Shown one piece after another: positions 34,359-46,752 of a DNA stretch of 64,000 nt. This DNA is from Cruorifilaria tuberocauda (lineage: Eukaryota; Nematoda; Chromadorea; Rhabditida; Onchocercidae). The position numbers were made by a program, and so were the translations under genes. The notes under the pieces were generated by a model. That model ran no database searches and was not told the origin of the DNA. It worked only from the letters and a program-made list of their open reading frames with translations. The stretch lies in the NCBI GenBank assembly GCA_013365365.1, contig JABVXU010000096.1:1-64000 (forward strand), written 5' to 3'. Each line of letters opens with the position of its first letter. The stretch's first letter is position 1.

Positions 34359-34574
34359 ATGTCTGAAACTACCATTTCCATGTTAATTTTTTCTCTTTCA
34401 CAGCTTACGATAAGATCAATGATAAACTATTCAAAATATCCAAAAACAAGTAGTTCTATGAATTTCGTTTATTATTATTCAGCTCGTCAACCGAACTATT
34501 CAATAAATGTAAGTGACAGAATAAGACAGAAATTGAATATACAGCAAATGGAATATACGTATAGAAGTTCGTAA
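34359..34574 (+). CDS. Doubtful 71-aa ORF
   Basis: ATG at 34359, MSETTISMLIFSLSQ, with an acceptor-like CTTTCACAG and a consensus donor (AAT|GTAAGT, about 34510) inside it, so it may be part of a spliced gene. No homologous motif; length is within chance expectation. Confidence 0.2.
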   Translation: MSETTISMLIFSLSQLTIRSMINYSKYPKTSSSMNFVYYYSARQPNYSINVSDRIRQKLNIQQMEYTYRSS

Positions 34575-34695
34575 TTATAAAAACAATCATTTACTTTTTT
34601 TAAATCGCCTTTTATCAATTATTAATCGATGTCAAAAGCGAAAACAGAAAAGAACTAAAGAATGAAATCATGAAAATAAGCAGCAAGCATCTTCA

Positions 34696-34917
34696 CTAAT
34701 TTTCTGATAGATTATATAATAATGAAGCAGACATTTTAGTAAAGTTATCAGGAGCTCCATTCACCTCAATTATTTTTTTTGCAATTATCTTCGAATTGGA
34801 CCAGATTCTTTTGGTTGCAAATTCATACTGCATCAATAAACTATCACAATCGATCTGAAGCAATAGAAATTTGTAATTCAGTCTCAATAAAAGCATAACA
34901 GCACAGCAGTTTAACAT
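34696..34917 (-). CDS. Doubtful 73-aa ORF with acceptor before its ATG
   Basis: ATG at 34917 directly follows TTAGCAG, as expected for trans-splicing. The frame begins with a hydrophobic stretch (MLNCCAVMLLLRLNYKFLLL), then IDCDSLLMQYEFATKRIW and ends MSASLLYNLSEN. An internal acceptor (GCTTCAG before IDCDS) suggests it might instead be a terminal exon. Product unknown. Confidence 0.25.
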   Translation of the reverse strand: MLNCCAVMLLLRLNYKFLLLQIDCDSLLMQYEFATKRIWSNSKIIAKKIIEVNGAPDNFTKMSASLLYNLSEN

Positions 34918-35927
34918 CTGCTAATTTCTTCGGTTTTTCCTATTGATTCATAATCATGTTGATTGAATTTTAGAAATACTCTGAGATCCGAAGGATGAAA
35001 TAAGAAAAACGAAGATCATATAGCAACACTCAAAGCACTAACTGAACATATTGAAAATGAAGACTTTAAAATTCTTTCAAAATAACCTTATATGCGAATC
35101 TAAAAAGTATGTTTAATCGTTGCTGTGAACATATGCAACAAATAACGATTTCCCAGTAAACCGTCTACGTACGTTTAGAGTGAGGTAAGATTTTTTGTCA
35201 AGGATGTGAACTAATATAGTAATATAATTCGGTTCAACTTTTAATATCTGTGGGTTTTTTAAATTGGAATAGAGGAATTAAAAATTCTGTAGCAACTTGC
35301 AATAATGTACATATAAAAATGCATCACAATTACAACTTTCAAAATCGCGATCAACTTCTGAAAGATCAACCATTATGTGTTCTTGTTTCAATCATTAGGC
35401 TATGATCTTGGAATCGATATCCATCGTAGTGAATTGTAATATTATTATAACAGAAATTTATATCCTAGCTAACTTTTAAAATAATTTTAATTTTAATCAA
35501 TAGTAATTGACAAAAAATTTTTTCTCAATGAATAAATATTGAATAACCTACGAAACAATCCAAAAGGAAAAAATAATACAACTAAATTCAAAATCTGTAC
35601 AAATCGCTGCCATACATTTTAGTAATTTTAGCCCAAAAATGAAAATGAAAAAATGTAAAAATAAAAGTTTCGAAGTGTTATCAATACGAATGTTACTATT
35701 TCCAATAGCTGCAGTTAATATATCATATCTCTGCAAATTCTGTTTCCACTTCAGTAATTACCTAGGAGTAATCATGGAAACTTGGTCAAAAATTTTCGAA
35801 AGAGAAAAAATACTAAACGCACAAAATGTGCAAAAAACATCATATGAAATATAATTAACCTTTGAAACGATCGCTATGAAATTCGATAGTATCAAAATGC
35901 ACTAAAGGGAAATCTTAGAAAGGACTG
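34918..35927. other. Mostly non-coding, fragments of possible exons
   Basis: A plus-strand piece with a good acceptor (CACTTCAG, 35755) reads NYLGVIMETWSKIFEREKIL to a stop at 35854, and a short ATG frame at about 35056 ends in a consensus donor. They could not be joined into a gene. Confidence 0.35.
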
Positions 35928-36089
35928 ATGAAGCGAGGTATACTGCAAGTTACTTTGCATCAAGACCAAGAAGTTAGCATCAACTCACACGGACAAGTAT
36001 ACCTAAATTATCCAAGTTTATTTCCAGTAGGTCAGGAACAATCCCGCATCAACTGCATTACCGTTAGAAGATATGGACATTTTGAATGA
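35928..36089 (+). CDS. Putative 53-aa protein or orphan exon
   Basis: ATG-to-TGA frame: MKRGILQVTLHQDQEVSINS then HGQVYLNYPSLFPVGQEQSR and INCITVRRYGHFE. Composition is unusually balanced and GC-richer than its surroundings, more protein-like than most chance frames here. An acceptor-like CTTAG stands 8-12 bases before the ATG. No signal peptide and no motif I recognise; it may be the surviving exon of a decayed gene. Confidence 0.35.
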   Translation: MKRGILQVTLHQDQEVSINSHGQVYLNYPSLFPVGQEQSRINCITVRRYGHFE

Positions 36090-36866
36090 CCTTATGGTCC
36101 CTGTCCAATGACAATTTCTTGTTTATGCAGTATAAAAAAAGACCTTTAAAAACAATTTCAATCTATCTTGCAAATGCTAATTCAAGACTCAAACTTTTTT
36201 AAAACTTTATTGTACAGTGTTTAAACAGCAAAATAATGAAGAATACTTACAGCAAAAATGTTAACAAGAGGATAATAACACATGAGAGCAGATCAAAGAT
36301 AATGAATTTTTAATGGACTTATCAATTTTTTCTGCAAACCAGTTAGCAATCACAATACTTCGTATTTTAATACATTTTTCAATAATCACATATTAACTTC
36401 ATGGCAAGAAAAGCACAGAAATCTATATCCATTCATATTAATGAACATCAATAGCAGAAAGCAAAGATTTATTTTCAAAACGATAGATCAAATTACTAAA
36501 ACTTACATGAACTGCAGCCAATAAAATGGAAAACAGCTGAAGGTTTCATTCGCCATATTTGCTTTTTCTTGTTTAAGAGAAGTAAGAGAAAACAAATTGA
36601 ACATTTAAAAAGAAATCTCGAATAGATGAACGGCAAAAAGATAAACGAACTGATAATAATACTATAAATAATAAAGGCACTGCAAAACTAAAGAGAGTAA
36701 TACCGTGTACTTGGAACAGTGAAAAATGAGCTAACATAGATGGGATGAAAAGTGGGGGATGCATTTTTTTCTTGAAAATTATTTCAGTGCATAAAGACAT
36801 CTTTCCAAAATGCATTGAGTTTTTTTTCAATAAATGAACATACTGATAAAAATTCAATAGAATGTA

Positions 36867-39800
36867 TTACGTATTCATAAGTTTCCAGCCACCAAATCCT
36901 TTCTCCAAATCCTGAGCTACTGCTATCAATAAAGAATCAGATCCCGGCGCACCGATAGCTTGTATACCAAGCGGAATATTATGGCTGTTCAAGCCCATTG
37001 GACATTGTACAGCTGGAAGAGCTAATGCATTCCACAGAGCCGTATAAGCGAAATTTAAGGGAGTGAAAAGTGGTTGGTGATGATACGGCGCCTCAGTTGG
37101 AAACGATGGAAACAGCAAGATACCATTATTTGATAAAAGTTCTTTAACCTCTCGACTTAGCCGATCTCGCTGGCTCCTTAACTGGAAAAAGTTGTTTTAT
37201 GGAATATTAATGCCATTAATAGGTATTATTTTTCGTCTAGTTTCACAGAACAATTTATATAAAGTAATCAGTCCATTTTAATAACTTTTGAGTAGTTTTT
37301 CAAGTATGAGACTTTCTCAATGATCAGCAAAATTACTTTTTGTTTCTGTTCCTCGTTGAATGGTGCGAAATATTCGTCCATAATTCCGATAACAATAGCT
37401 GGTAGTGTATGCACTGATTTGCCTACTAGCCACTTGAACAGTTCAACGAAACAATTTATATTAGTCTAGAAGTATGATGAATTCGAAACAAAATAAAAAA
37501 AGGGATTTTAATTTTGAAGTCAAATCAAATTCTTATCTGAAAAGTGAAAATTAATAATTGATTACTTGATGCAAAACTGATCATATTAAAAAAACAGGTG
37601 ATAAGATTTAGGAATGACATTAATAACAAACGTAGGAGAATGAAATTGTGCGTTCTATTTCAAACGGAAGAATTACCTAATTCTAGCGGAGGATTTCAAA
37701 AGATAGGAGAAAACATGATCTACCTTCAAATCAGTCATATGCATCGCGAATTTCGGAGCATTTGCAACATCCATGCTTGTCAGGAAAAATTCAAGTGCAT
37801 AATGAACAAGTGGTGGGTCGATACGAGTAGCGCATAAATTATATTTAATTTCAAAATAGCGAACCGCCTGGAAATAAATACTGTATTTTTTGCAAATTCT
37901 TTATTCATCCATGTTACTAACTGAAAACGGCAAAATTCATTTTGATATTCTTCCATTTTAAAAGGTATTAAAAGAAAGCACGAAAACTAAAATACTTTCC
38001 GAAAAAAATTAAATGAAAATATCAATACCCACATTAACTATCGACAATATTTTCACTAAACAGAATGAAATTTAGAAAATTTGAACTAAATTAGCTGATG
38101 AAATGTGCATTTTACAAACAACGGCTTAATATCGTATTATATCACTATGTGTAACCCCCTCATTTTTGAAAGACTTCTAATTTATACACATATTACAGTT
38201 ATGTAAACTTTGATTCTAAAAGCAAAAAATATTTCTAATCAATCATTAAAACTACTTCCTTTTTTCAGCGTCTGGAAAGCTTCTTCATTCATATTTTGTA
38301 CCAACGGTGTCTTCAGACCTTCTATGTAGAAAACACGTATTTTCTTCATATTAAACGGAATGTCCAAATGTAAGAAATTCGTGCCTTCATGTCCGGCAAG
38401 GACCTATATATTAAGTTATTAAAACATCGAACAGTTCTAAAATATCACAAACGAAAATTACCAAACAAAGTTGATAGAAAATGTGAAACAAACCTTTAAC
38501 ATGATTGACAAATCTTCCGCATAACGACATATGGGACCAATGAGTAGCATTTTCTCGGTACGATATCCATTCAGATGTGGTAAATGTCCCTCTAGCGGTA
38601 CCACACCTAAATATGCGAGACCTTCCAAAATCCAATGAAACATTGAAGAACACTTAACATCTCCGGTCATATGACACAGAAGACTTGAAGACTTGAAGTT
38701 CTGCACAACTGAATGCTATTTGAACGCACTGGCTATGCCTTATGGAGTAGTATAATTCTGCAAAGAATAACATGGCAAATAACATGAAGAACAACAGATA
38801 ACATACCCGGAGTCGGTTTGAGACCGAAAATTCCGTTAAAATAACAAGGCATACGAATTGAACCGGCAATATCACTACCAATACCAATTACTGAACCTGC
38901 AGCGGAAATTAATGCAGCTTCACCACCGCTACTACCACCAGAAATTCGTCTACTATCATATGGGTTTCTGGTACGACCATAGACGACATTCATTGATTCC
39001 CACCACATGCATACCTCTGGAACATTAGTTACCGCAAGAAGGATTGCACCGGCATCTTTCATCCTGCAAAGATGAATAGGAAAAATTTTCAATATAATAA
39101 TAATGAGCAATTAAGATAGGAAGTAGTGCAAAAGGCGATTAAAATTATGTCACTACAATCTTTTTTGTGACTGCTTAATTGAAATGATGCACGGAAATTG
39201 AAAAACACTAAAAGAGAACGAAATTTGGAAAGATATAGTTAATAAAGGTTAAAAGAAACAGTTTAAAGTAATTATTAAACGCGAAGAACCTCTGTACAAC
39301 GATTGCATCTTTGTTACCTACGGACTTTTTCCGATATGATATTCCAATAGTGCAGTATAAACCATCGACTTCAATGGAATCTTTCAATGTAAAAGGTACA
39401 CCGAACAATGGCTTTCTTATAGAAAGCTGAAAACAACGGATAAGTCTTCTTTAACTTACTATTTGAATCCTTTTTTAACTAAATACTCTATTTAAACACT
39501 TTACTATTCTCGATTGCAAAATTTTTCTTTCAGATAACTCATTCAGAATAACCTTGGGGAATCAGCAATACAAATTATGATGAGTAACGCATAAAACTAC
39601 TTTAGAAGCAAATTAGCCAACTCTTTAGTCTTAACCGTAGTAGAAGAACTAATAAAAGCGATAACATAAAGACGCACACTTTTGAATTTCTCGCTACCTG
39701 TGTCAATGCTTTCCAACATTTCATCAATTTCCTGAGCCTTTATTAATGCCTCTTTAAAATTCATTTGAACAACCGCATTAATTGTCCCATTCACTTCCTT

Positions 39801-40454
39801 TATGCGCCTAATATAGGCTTCAACCAGGCTGAGGCTTGTTATCTGAACACGCCAATGTTTATTTCTGCTTTACAAAATCGTGATGTAGTTAAAAACCTTA
39901 ATTGTTTTGCATATTATACTGGGTGCTGTCCACTTCCACAAGGGAGTTAATCTTTACTTAATAGAAAAATACATTTCATAATCCTCAAATCTAAGTAGTC
40001 ATGAATTTTAAATAAAACTTGACACACTGCAACACATCATTCTTTATTATAATTCTTTTCAAATTTATTTAATTTTTAAATAAAATCATTACGTTATCAG
40101 TGCTTACTCTTAATTATCAAATGTAAGTGCTGCGGTAGATAACGATACATATACGGGCATTACACGTTCACAATATAATTTAGGTCTATTTAACAACTCA
40201 TGATGTCTTACAGTTACCTGAATTAACGTTAACAAACAATTTTAACTACTTCAGGTCTTTATTACCTCTCGATTTCGTATCATTTCAGCAGCTCGTGTGG
40301 CACTGATTGTGAGGAGTTTATCTTGCGGTGCCCTGATCACTTCTCTCGGTAAAAAATGATAAATGAAGCTGAAGAGACGGCAAACGAGAAAGCAATACAT
40401 TCTTGAAATAAGAACGAATAATGGCTTAAGTGTCTTCATAACGGCAGCTAACAT
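36867..40454 (-). CDS. FAAH2-like membrane serine amidase
   Basis: Amidase-signature hydrolase expected to cleave fatty acid amides such as N-acylethanolamines at membranes. Nine exons: 40266-40454, 39678-39842, 39290-39426, 38807-39063, 38494-38606, 38260-38403, 37724-37867, 37337-37465, 36867-37181; 530 aa, matching vertebrate FAAH2 length. An N-terminal hydrophobic anchor lies at about 9-35. Catalytic Lys133 (VPFTLKDS), cis-Ser208 (SGGSSGGE) and nucleophile Ser232 (GSDIAGSIR) keep the 75- and 24-residue spacings of FAAH. The end FGGWKLMNT is typical. The ATG at 40454 follows an ATTTGCAG acceptor by a few bases, so I reject the longer upstream frame. Odd: the intron after 38260 begins GGAAGT, one substitution from GTAAGT; all other donors are GT. 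This could impair splicing, or be an assembly error. Confidence 0.92.
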
Positions 40455-41749
40455 GTTGTGCAGTCTGCAAATAATATTTCTCCCATTTACTTTTTTCCAT
40501 ATTGCAAAACAGAAGCGATACGAAAATAACATCAATCGAGATTGAATAAAAACTTTCTAATAGAATTATAATTACACAACTACTTCTATTCACAATTTTG
40601 CCCATTTTCAACTTTTCAGATCCTTTTAAAACTTGCACGCTTGGATACCTTCCTGACTATATGAGTAATTACCTGAAAGGCACTTTGAAATGTGTCAATT
40701 GATCAGTTCACAATATTTCTGAATTTTTTGAAACTATTTTCAAAATTTCATTTCGAGATCCGAAACCAAGTTTGAAGCTTTGATTTTTTAAAACATCGTT
40801 GAAATGAATTAAGATAATGTCACTAAGTAGGTTTCTTCCCGTTTAGTAGGATAGATCCAAATTTGAGCTGATTAAAATTTGGGAAGCAAAGTCTCATGGA
40901 CTTCATCATTGTATTGATTCTATTCAAATAGATTAAAGAGAATATGACAAACTCTACATTGAATTGTAACCAACTTGTTAAAGGTAAAGGTACAGTTCAA
41001 AAATTTGACATTTTTATAATATAAAGTGTCATTCGTAATATAATGAATGCAAATTTTAACTTGGTAACTCAATATAGTTTTTAATGATTCATTTTTCAGT
41101 TTTATATTATTGAGAGAGAGAAGTAGTTGAATACCACTTCAATTATATGACTGCATTGAATACAGTACTCTGCATTCATACTTTTTATATATTTTTTACT
41201 CGGTTGGCGTGAAACTCATCAGAACAATTCTGTTGAAGTGAGCAGGCTATGTGAATTAGGCGTTTCCGTTTCTAAACTTCTTCCTAGCATCATTTAATTT
41301 ATTATAATCAAATTATCAAATTATTATCTCTCTCACTGAGTAATTCTCATCAATTTAAGCCACTTATCGCTTTACAACAAAGAAATGAGTTTTCAGAAAT
41401 GATACAAATGTTTCCGATTGGGAATGAGAAGGATGAAAATCAAAGTCGGTTATCTAAAAATAATTTTTGGTTAAAAATACACGAAAATTTCTGAGATGGT
41501 TAGGTATCGCAAGAATACTTAATGCACTAATATACTATCAAGTTAAGAGGAAAAATAAGTTCTGCAAAAAACAGAAGTAAAAAAAGAGGTATTATGGATA
41601 TATCCAAAAATATGCATGTACTATTTACATGAATTATTTTAGACAGGTTTATGGAAATTCAAAGCGACATATTTACTTCAAATTTCAGACTTAATTTGAA
41701 AAGTTGAAACGAAGAACATAAATTCCGGAATGCTAATCAAACATCCAAA
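40455..41749. other. Intergenic upstream of FAAH-like gene, no gene seen
   Basis: The region between two divergent loci. No exon or repeat recognised; promoters for both flanking loci should lie here. Confidence 0.5.
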
Positions 41750-42971
41750 ATGAACATCCTACGCACAGGAAATTCGTGGAAATCAAGTGAAATTTCTTCA
41801 ACTCAGAATTCAGACATAAATAATTTCGCAGTAGTTCAGATGGATATTTCAACAATTAAGGGATCACAAAGTACGCAGGATTCAGCAACGAACAGAAAGA
41901 AGAATAAGCCAATAGTATATTTCTTATCTCGGGTTCCCAGTGAGTGCTTTCTAGAATGTGGAATTGCGCCAAAAAGTTTGAAAAATCTATCAATAGATAA
42001 AGGATTATCAGCAGTATCTGTAGAAGATTCTAGCATAGTCAATTTACCATTACTTTCTAGCAAAGTCAATTTATCATTACTGGAAACCGCGATTACCGTG
42101 ACTGATTAACTGCGGAAATGCCAAGTACAATAGGAGCTGAGTCAACCATTGAGACGCACAGTCAACTGGAAGTAGACAATACAAAAGCGGAAGATAAGAT
42201 AGAATCAATGCATGATGTTAAAGGAATGACGTTAAAAAGCGAAACTGCGACAAGCTCCATTTGAGTATTCTATTACAAAGCCGGGTCGAGTGATACCGTA
42301 TCAATTTTTGATACTGATATTGATCTAGGTATAAAGATTGATTCTACGTCTGATTACATGTTGATGGAAAAGCATTTCTCCTCTAAGCTTTATAATCCAG
42401 ATTCTTAATTCGCTACCATGACGAAAGCAACACAAAAAAGTTGGACGAAAGAGTCACTGCTGACGTAGTTTTGAAATGTCATTCACTGCATTGATAATTT
42501 CATTTTTTTCTCCTATAGTTTTCTACAACAGCATGAAAACATATCTAAAAAAAGAAATTTAGAGCTAATTCAAAATTAAAATTGAGCTTCTTGAAATTCT
42601 CTCTAATGCTTACTAATTTAAACATTAGGGAGGATCTCCAAAATTTTTAAATTGGGATTTATCTTTGCTTTGTTTTGTTTTATCTTCAGGAAGTAAGCAG
42701 TTTATTTAAATCGTTCATTACCGTTCATTACGAATCGATAATAAAGGAATCGGAAGCTTATTTACGCGCAAACGAAGTTGCAAAGGAATTATTATTGTAA
42801 AAGATATGCTAAAAGTTTTCGAAAAATGAAGAAAATTTAACCCTACAATTGATATTTACGATCTTACTACTAATATTTTCATCTTACTCACGGTATTTAT
42901 TTTTAAACAGAAATCCCGTGGGTACGGTAAATTTTTATTCACCCCCCATAATCTACCATTGCGAGAAATGA
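41750..42971 (+). pseudogene. Broken or strongly diverged orphan gene, Ser/Thr-rich
   Basis: A 119-codon ATG frame (41750-42109, starts MNILRTGNSWKSSE, contains NKPIVYFLSRVPSECFLEC) is followed immediately, in another frame, by MPSTIGAESTIETHSQLEVD (from 42118), then an in-frame TGA, then AGSSDTVSIFDTDIDLGIKI and MLMEKHFSSKLYNPDS to a stop at about 42408. A spliced exon with a good acceptor (42690-42796, EVSSLFKSFITVHYE … ANEVAKELLL) joins in phase 2 to 42911-42971 (NPVGTVNFYSPPIIYHCEK); the last exon is also open in phase 0 to 43072. No intron can remove the frameshift at 42107 or the TGA. The signal fits a recently inactivated gene, or base-call errors in an intact one. No family recognised. 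Confidence 0.55.
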
Positions 42972-43072
42972 GCGGGAAGAACATTAATTTAAATCATAAA
43001 ATTTGCTATAAAGAATCTTATGAAGCAATGAATGATAATTCAACAAATCCATGTTGTTATGAAACGGTCTAA

Positions 43073-44592
43073 AATAAATATTGCGGCGTAGTTAAGCCTT
43101 AATCAAGTATCAAGTAAATGAGATCAAAAATATCAAGTAAATGAGATTCTCAGCGTTTGGAAAGCTTTTTAATTTTAACATCAATGTTCAGCATGGAGCA
43201 AGCAGCTAACAATCTTTCTTTAATCAATTACTTTAGCCTTTGTTTCAGAAGCAATTTTCATTTTCCATTTTTATTCTTTGAGTAATTTAAACGACCAACC
43301 AGAATCAGATCAAGGAAAGAAATAATCCTGCATTGAGGGGAAAAAGGAGCATGTGGAATCAGAAAACTTGAAATATTTCTGTTAGTTCCAAAAATTAAAG
43401 TGCCTAAATAGCATTAGATCTAGAGGTCAGAAATAACTACCCCTCAAACGAAAGTGCCTTCTTGTGCAACGAATACGCCAAGAACAGAAGTGCTTTTTGG
43501 ATGATATAAACTAACACTTAAAACATCTGAAACAAAATCTATTAATTCGATGCAAGTTATAAATGTATAAGAAGCCAAGTGCAATGTTATGCTTTATTTT
43601 CTTCTTTTTTAAAACTTCTTTTTTTTCTATTATTCATAATGAGGGATGACGTTTGACTGCAGCACTACGCAAGACGGAGTAAAATTTACCAAACAAATTG
43701 AAAAATATTTATTTAAAACCTAGCAGAGACTGGTCAGCAGTGCAGAATTATGATGTGAAGAGCCTAATGTTTGAAATATTTGTTTTCTCCACGAGAATCC
43801 TTCCCGTACGATTGATATCGTAGCAAAGTGTTTGAAATCTGTCTGTTTGAAGCTAAAATGACAACATCTCAAATCACAACATGATTGTTGTTGTTTTATA
43901 AGAAATCATATTTTATTGTGAAAGTCTCTAATTGATTGAGAGATAAAGATGATCAACAGTATCGAGACAATAAAGAAGGAAGCGAAGACTTCTTTGTAAT
44001 TATGGGCAGCGAGAACTTTAATAACGTTATTTATTTTCTTGAAATCACAAAAGTATATCTTCCGTCCTCTATAAATAATAGTAGATTACGTAGAATAAAA
44101 AGAAAATAATGACTTGAGGAACAAATACAATCTCATGTACAGTTGCTGATCAGTGCTCTGATCAATGTAAATTAATATCCAGCTTAATCAATACACAGTA
44201 ATCTTCGGGAGACTAAATGCTAAAACGAAAATTTAAGCAAAAAGTTTGCTTCATTTCTTTTCGGTAAGTTTCATACTCTCTTAAAATCGATATAAACAAT
44301 TTTTGGAAAATTAACACTGTTAGTATAGCAGCAAATGATGTTCATTACAGAGTATATTTCAATGATGTAAACGAATATTTCCATCTTCCTTGCTATTTGT
44401 TTTCAAAATTTAACTATGTTCTAAATTAAATGCTGATAATTCTGCCAAAATAATGCCAATCAATACTAGCTATATCCATGCATCTGAACAGTATAGACTA
44501 TGAGTGAATTGTAATTCATATAAGCAAAATAAGTTCAATAATGCCTTCTTTTCTTGACCAATGATTTCTTTGTATGTGAACCATTTTCATAC
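43073..44592. other. Intergenic, no supported gene
   Basis: Short plus-strand frames after good acceptors exist (for example after TTTCAG at about 43248) but do not chain. One copy of a dispersed 62-base repeat lies at 44254-44315. Confidence 0.45.
44254..44315. repeat. Dispersed 62-bp repeat, copy 1
   Basis: About 90% identical (six differences) to 45144-45205, in the same orientation. This copy lies about 280 bases beyond the last exon of the membrane-protein gene at 44593-46752. Confidence 0.75.
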
Positions 44593-46752
44593 TCATTCAG
44601 ATGATACGGATGCCATTACGGAACGTGATAATTCACTTTCCTCTGATATGTTCCTTCAAGTTATGGTTTATACTAGTCGTTTGTACCACAGATCATTGAA
44701 TCTAAACTGGACAACTTATCGTAATATTACGATATAGGAAAGGGAAAATGGGAAATGGGGTGAAAGGAAAAACAGAAGGAAGTAGGCCCTTACGGGTCTC
44801 AATTCTGAATGATAAGTTCAAACCAGCACTGCAGGTATATAATTCTAATTTTTTGATCAATTTGTAAGCTCTTCACTTATCTATCATTCCTATTCCATCC
44901 AAGCAAAAGAAATATACCTGAGTGGCTTCACTTCAACGGCACAAATTTCAGTGTCAAGATTTGATCTAATGAATTTTACAGATTCTGATTCTTTACAATT
45001 ATTTTGCTGACCTAACTGCATCAATCTAAAGTTGAGAAGAAATTAGATTGATCATAATTTTTTTCTCTTCACTTTTATTCCTTTGCTTCTCATAGCCTTT
45101 CTTGGGCATGGAATCTTTTTGTCTTTCCTTGATTAGCCAGAAGTTTCTTTTCGGTAAGTTTTATATTCACTTGAAATCAATATAAAAAATTTTTGGAAAA
45201 TTAACGCAACCTTCCAGATGTATATAATTCCCCTGAGTTTATTCGATAGTTTTGTTTTTGCCGTGAAACGTAACTCAGAAATATAATAAACACTATTAGG
45301 ATTATCACGCTTGGAATTGAGATTATCTGCAAAGTAATGATTAAATGGAACGCGTTTCACATTTTAGAGCATACTTGAAAAAAATAGCGAAAAGTGAATA
45401 TTGGAAGGCAAACTAAATGGAACAGTATTACACGATATGCGTAGATGGAAACTTAAATTGTTATGCCTATTGAAATAGTTACAGGTATTTTCATCTTAAC
45501 CATTTCTCTTTAATCATAAGGATTTCGAAAATATTGCATTTAAATTTAAAATAATGCTCCATTTTATGATTGATTTTACCGACGTTATTTACTTTTCAGA
45601 TATTTTGTACCATATAAAAATGTAGCGCGAAATATCTGAAAATTAAATAACTAACAATGAAGAATTTCCTAATCATTAATTTAATTACCAACTACCAAAA
45701 TTGTTTGAGGGAAGAAAAACAACGCTGTCGACCTTCAAATATGATTCGCTTAAAACGTAGAACTGACGTTTCAAGCAGATAGTCTTTGAAGTATCAGTAT
45801 ACAGAAATTCTGCATATTATATCCCTCAGCACTAATTAAATACTGATAATGAGAAAAAACAAACTAACAATAATGAAAAGAAAAAGTGAAAAACATAGTC
45901 GCCTGATGCAGAATTTCTGAGTACTGCCATTTCTCGTTGTGATGATCTGTGTTCTAATTGTTTTGAATAGAAACAGAAATTATATGAAAATATTCGAGTT
46001 ATAAGTCTATAAGTAATAATCATACTTATGAAAAATTTCAATTGTTTGACAGTTGAATGAGAGATAGAAGTTTTCCTTTTAAATTAATTCTTAACGGTAA
46101 CTTTTTTATTTGTACAAAATGATGCATATTAATTAGCCACTCCTATTGAATTCAACTGGAAATAAGAGAATGGATAATCACCATATTTTTTGTTTTATTT
46201 TTTGTTTCATCCAGTATCGCACTGTTATCAAGACTTATGTTCGATCGATTAATACTTTCATCTGTTTCTGTCAATTTTTCAATTGATGCAGTTGATTTCT
46301 CACCAACTGCAATTTAAAAATGAAGAATATCAACAAGAATTGAACCTACTCAGAATTTGAAATACTTCTTGAGGAAAATGACTTCAACACAGAAATTTTT
46401 CCATAGGAATTGAAGAAGAGAAAGCAAAGAAAGTAGTTTAATAAACTGTGAATGGATCAAATTGAATGATCGTAAAGTAGCAAGTTGACTAAACAGTTAT
46501 AGCAGAAAGTCATACTAAGGATTTTTGATGCCTTGTGGTTAATATATTCAAAAACTTTAGAGAAAGGAATCATGCAAAGACTCGCTCAAGATGCATAAAT
46601 TTTGTTTCAAGAAAGTGAAGAAGAAAATAAGAAAAATAGTTGGAAAAAATAAAATTACCAATAAGAAAGATTAGCAACAACAGAAAAAGAAACAAGAAAG
46701 AATTTCTTTTCGAATTCCGCAACCAATAATCGACGTCTACACCTACGACCAT
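44593..46752 (-). CDS. Unrecognised single-pass membrane protein, 8 exons
   Basis: Eight exons join without a phase conflict: 46659-46752, 46182-46306, 45895-45953, 45611-45635, 45211-45326, 44918-45025, 44794-44828, 44593-44642; 203 aa. Residues 19-32 are strongly hydrophobic after a basic run (signal peptide or anchor); 33-93 is a polar segment with three N-glycosylation sequons (N51, N54, N68) and SIEKLTETDESINRSNIS; about 94-121 is a transmembrane helix (IISIPSVIILIVFIIFLSYV); the rest is a cytoplasmic-type tail (SRQKQNYRINSGELYTSGR, KESESVKFIRSNLDTEICAV). Suggested topology is type I. The ATG follows an acceptor-like CTTAG by 8 bases. Without the last splice (GTAAGG at 44793) the frame would run to 44702. 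No family recognised; support comes from splice sites, frame and topology. Confidence 0.65.
45144..45205. repeat. Dispersed 62-bp repeat, copy 2
   Basis: Second copy of the repeat at 44254-44315. It starts five bases inside intron 5 of the membrane-protein gene (exon 5 ends at 45211). Confidence 0.75.

Noticed and set aside
36573..36857. 94-codon minus-strand frame just after the FAAH-like stop
   Set aside because: Starts with TTG, lies in the 3' UTR of the amidase and has no recognisable motif.
40455..40535. N-terminal extension of the FAAH-like protein
   Set aside because: A splice acceptor stands just before the ATG at 40454, and the extension has no counterpart in the family.
42911..43072. 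Alternative phase-0 reading of the last exon of the broken orphan gene
   Set aside because: The preceding exon ends in phase 2 at its only good donor, so the shorter reading to 42971 fits better; the alternative is noted but not adopted.
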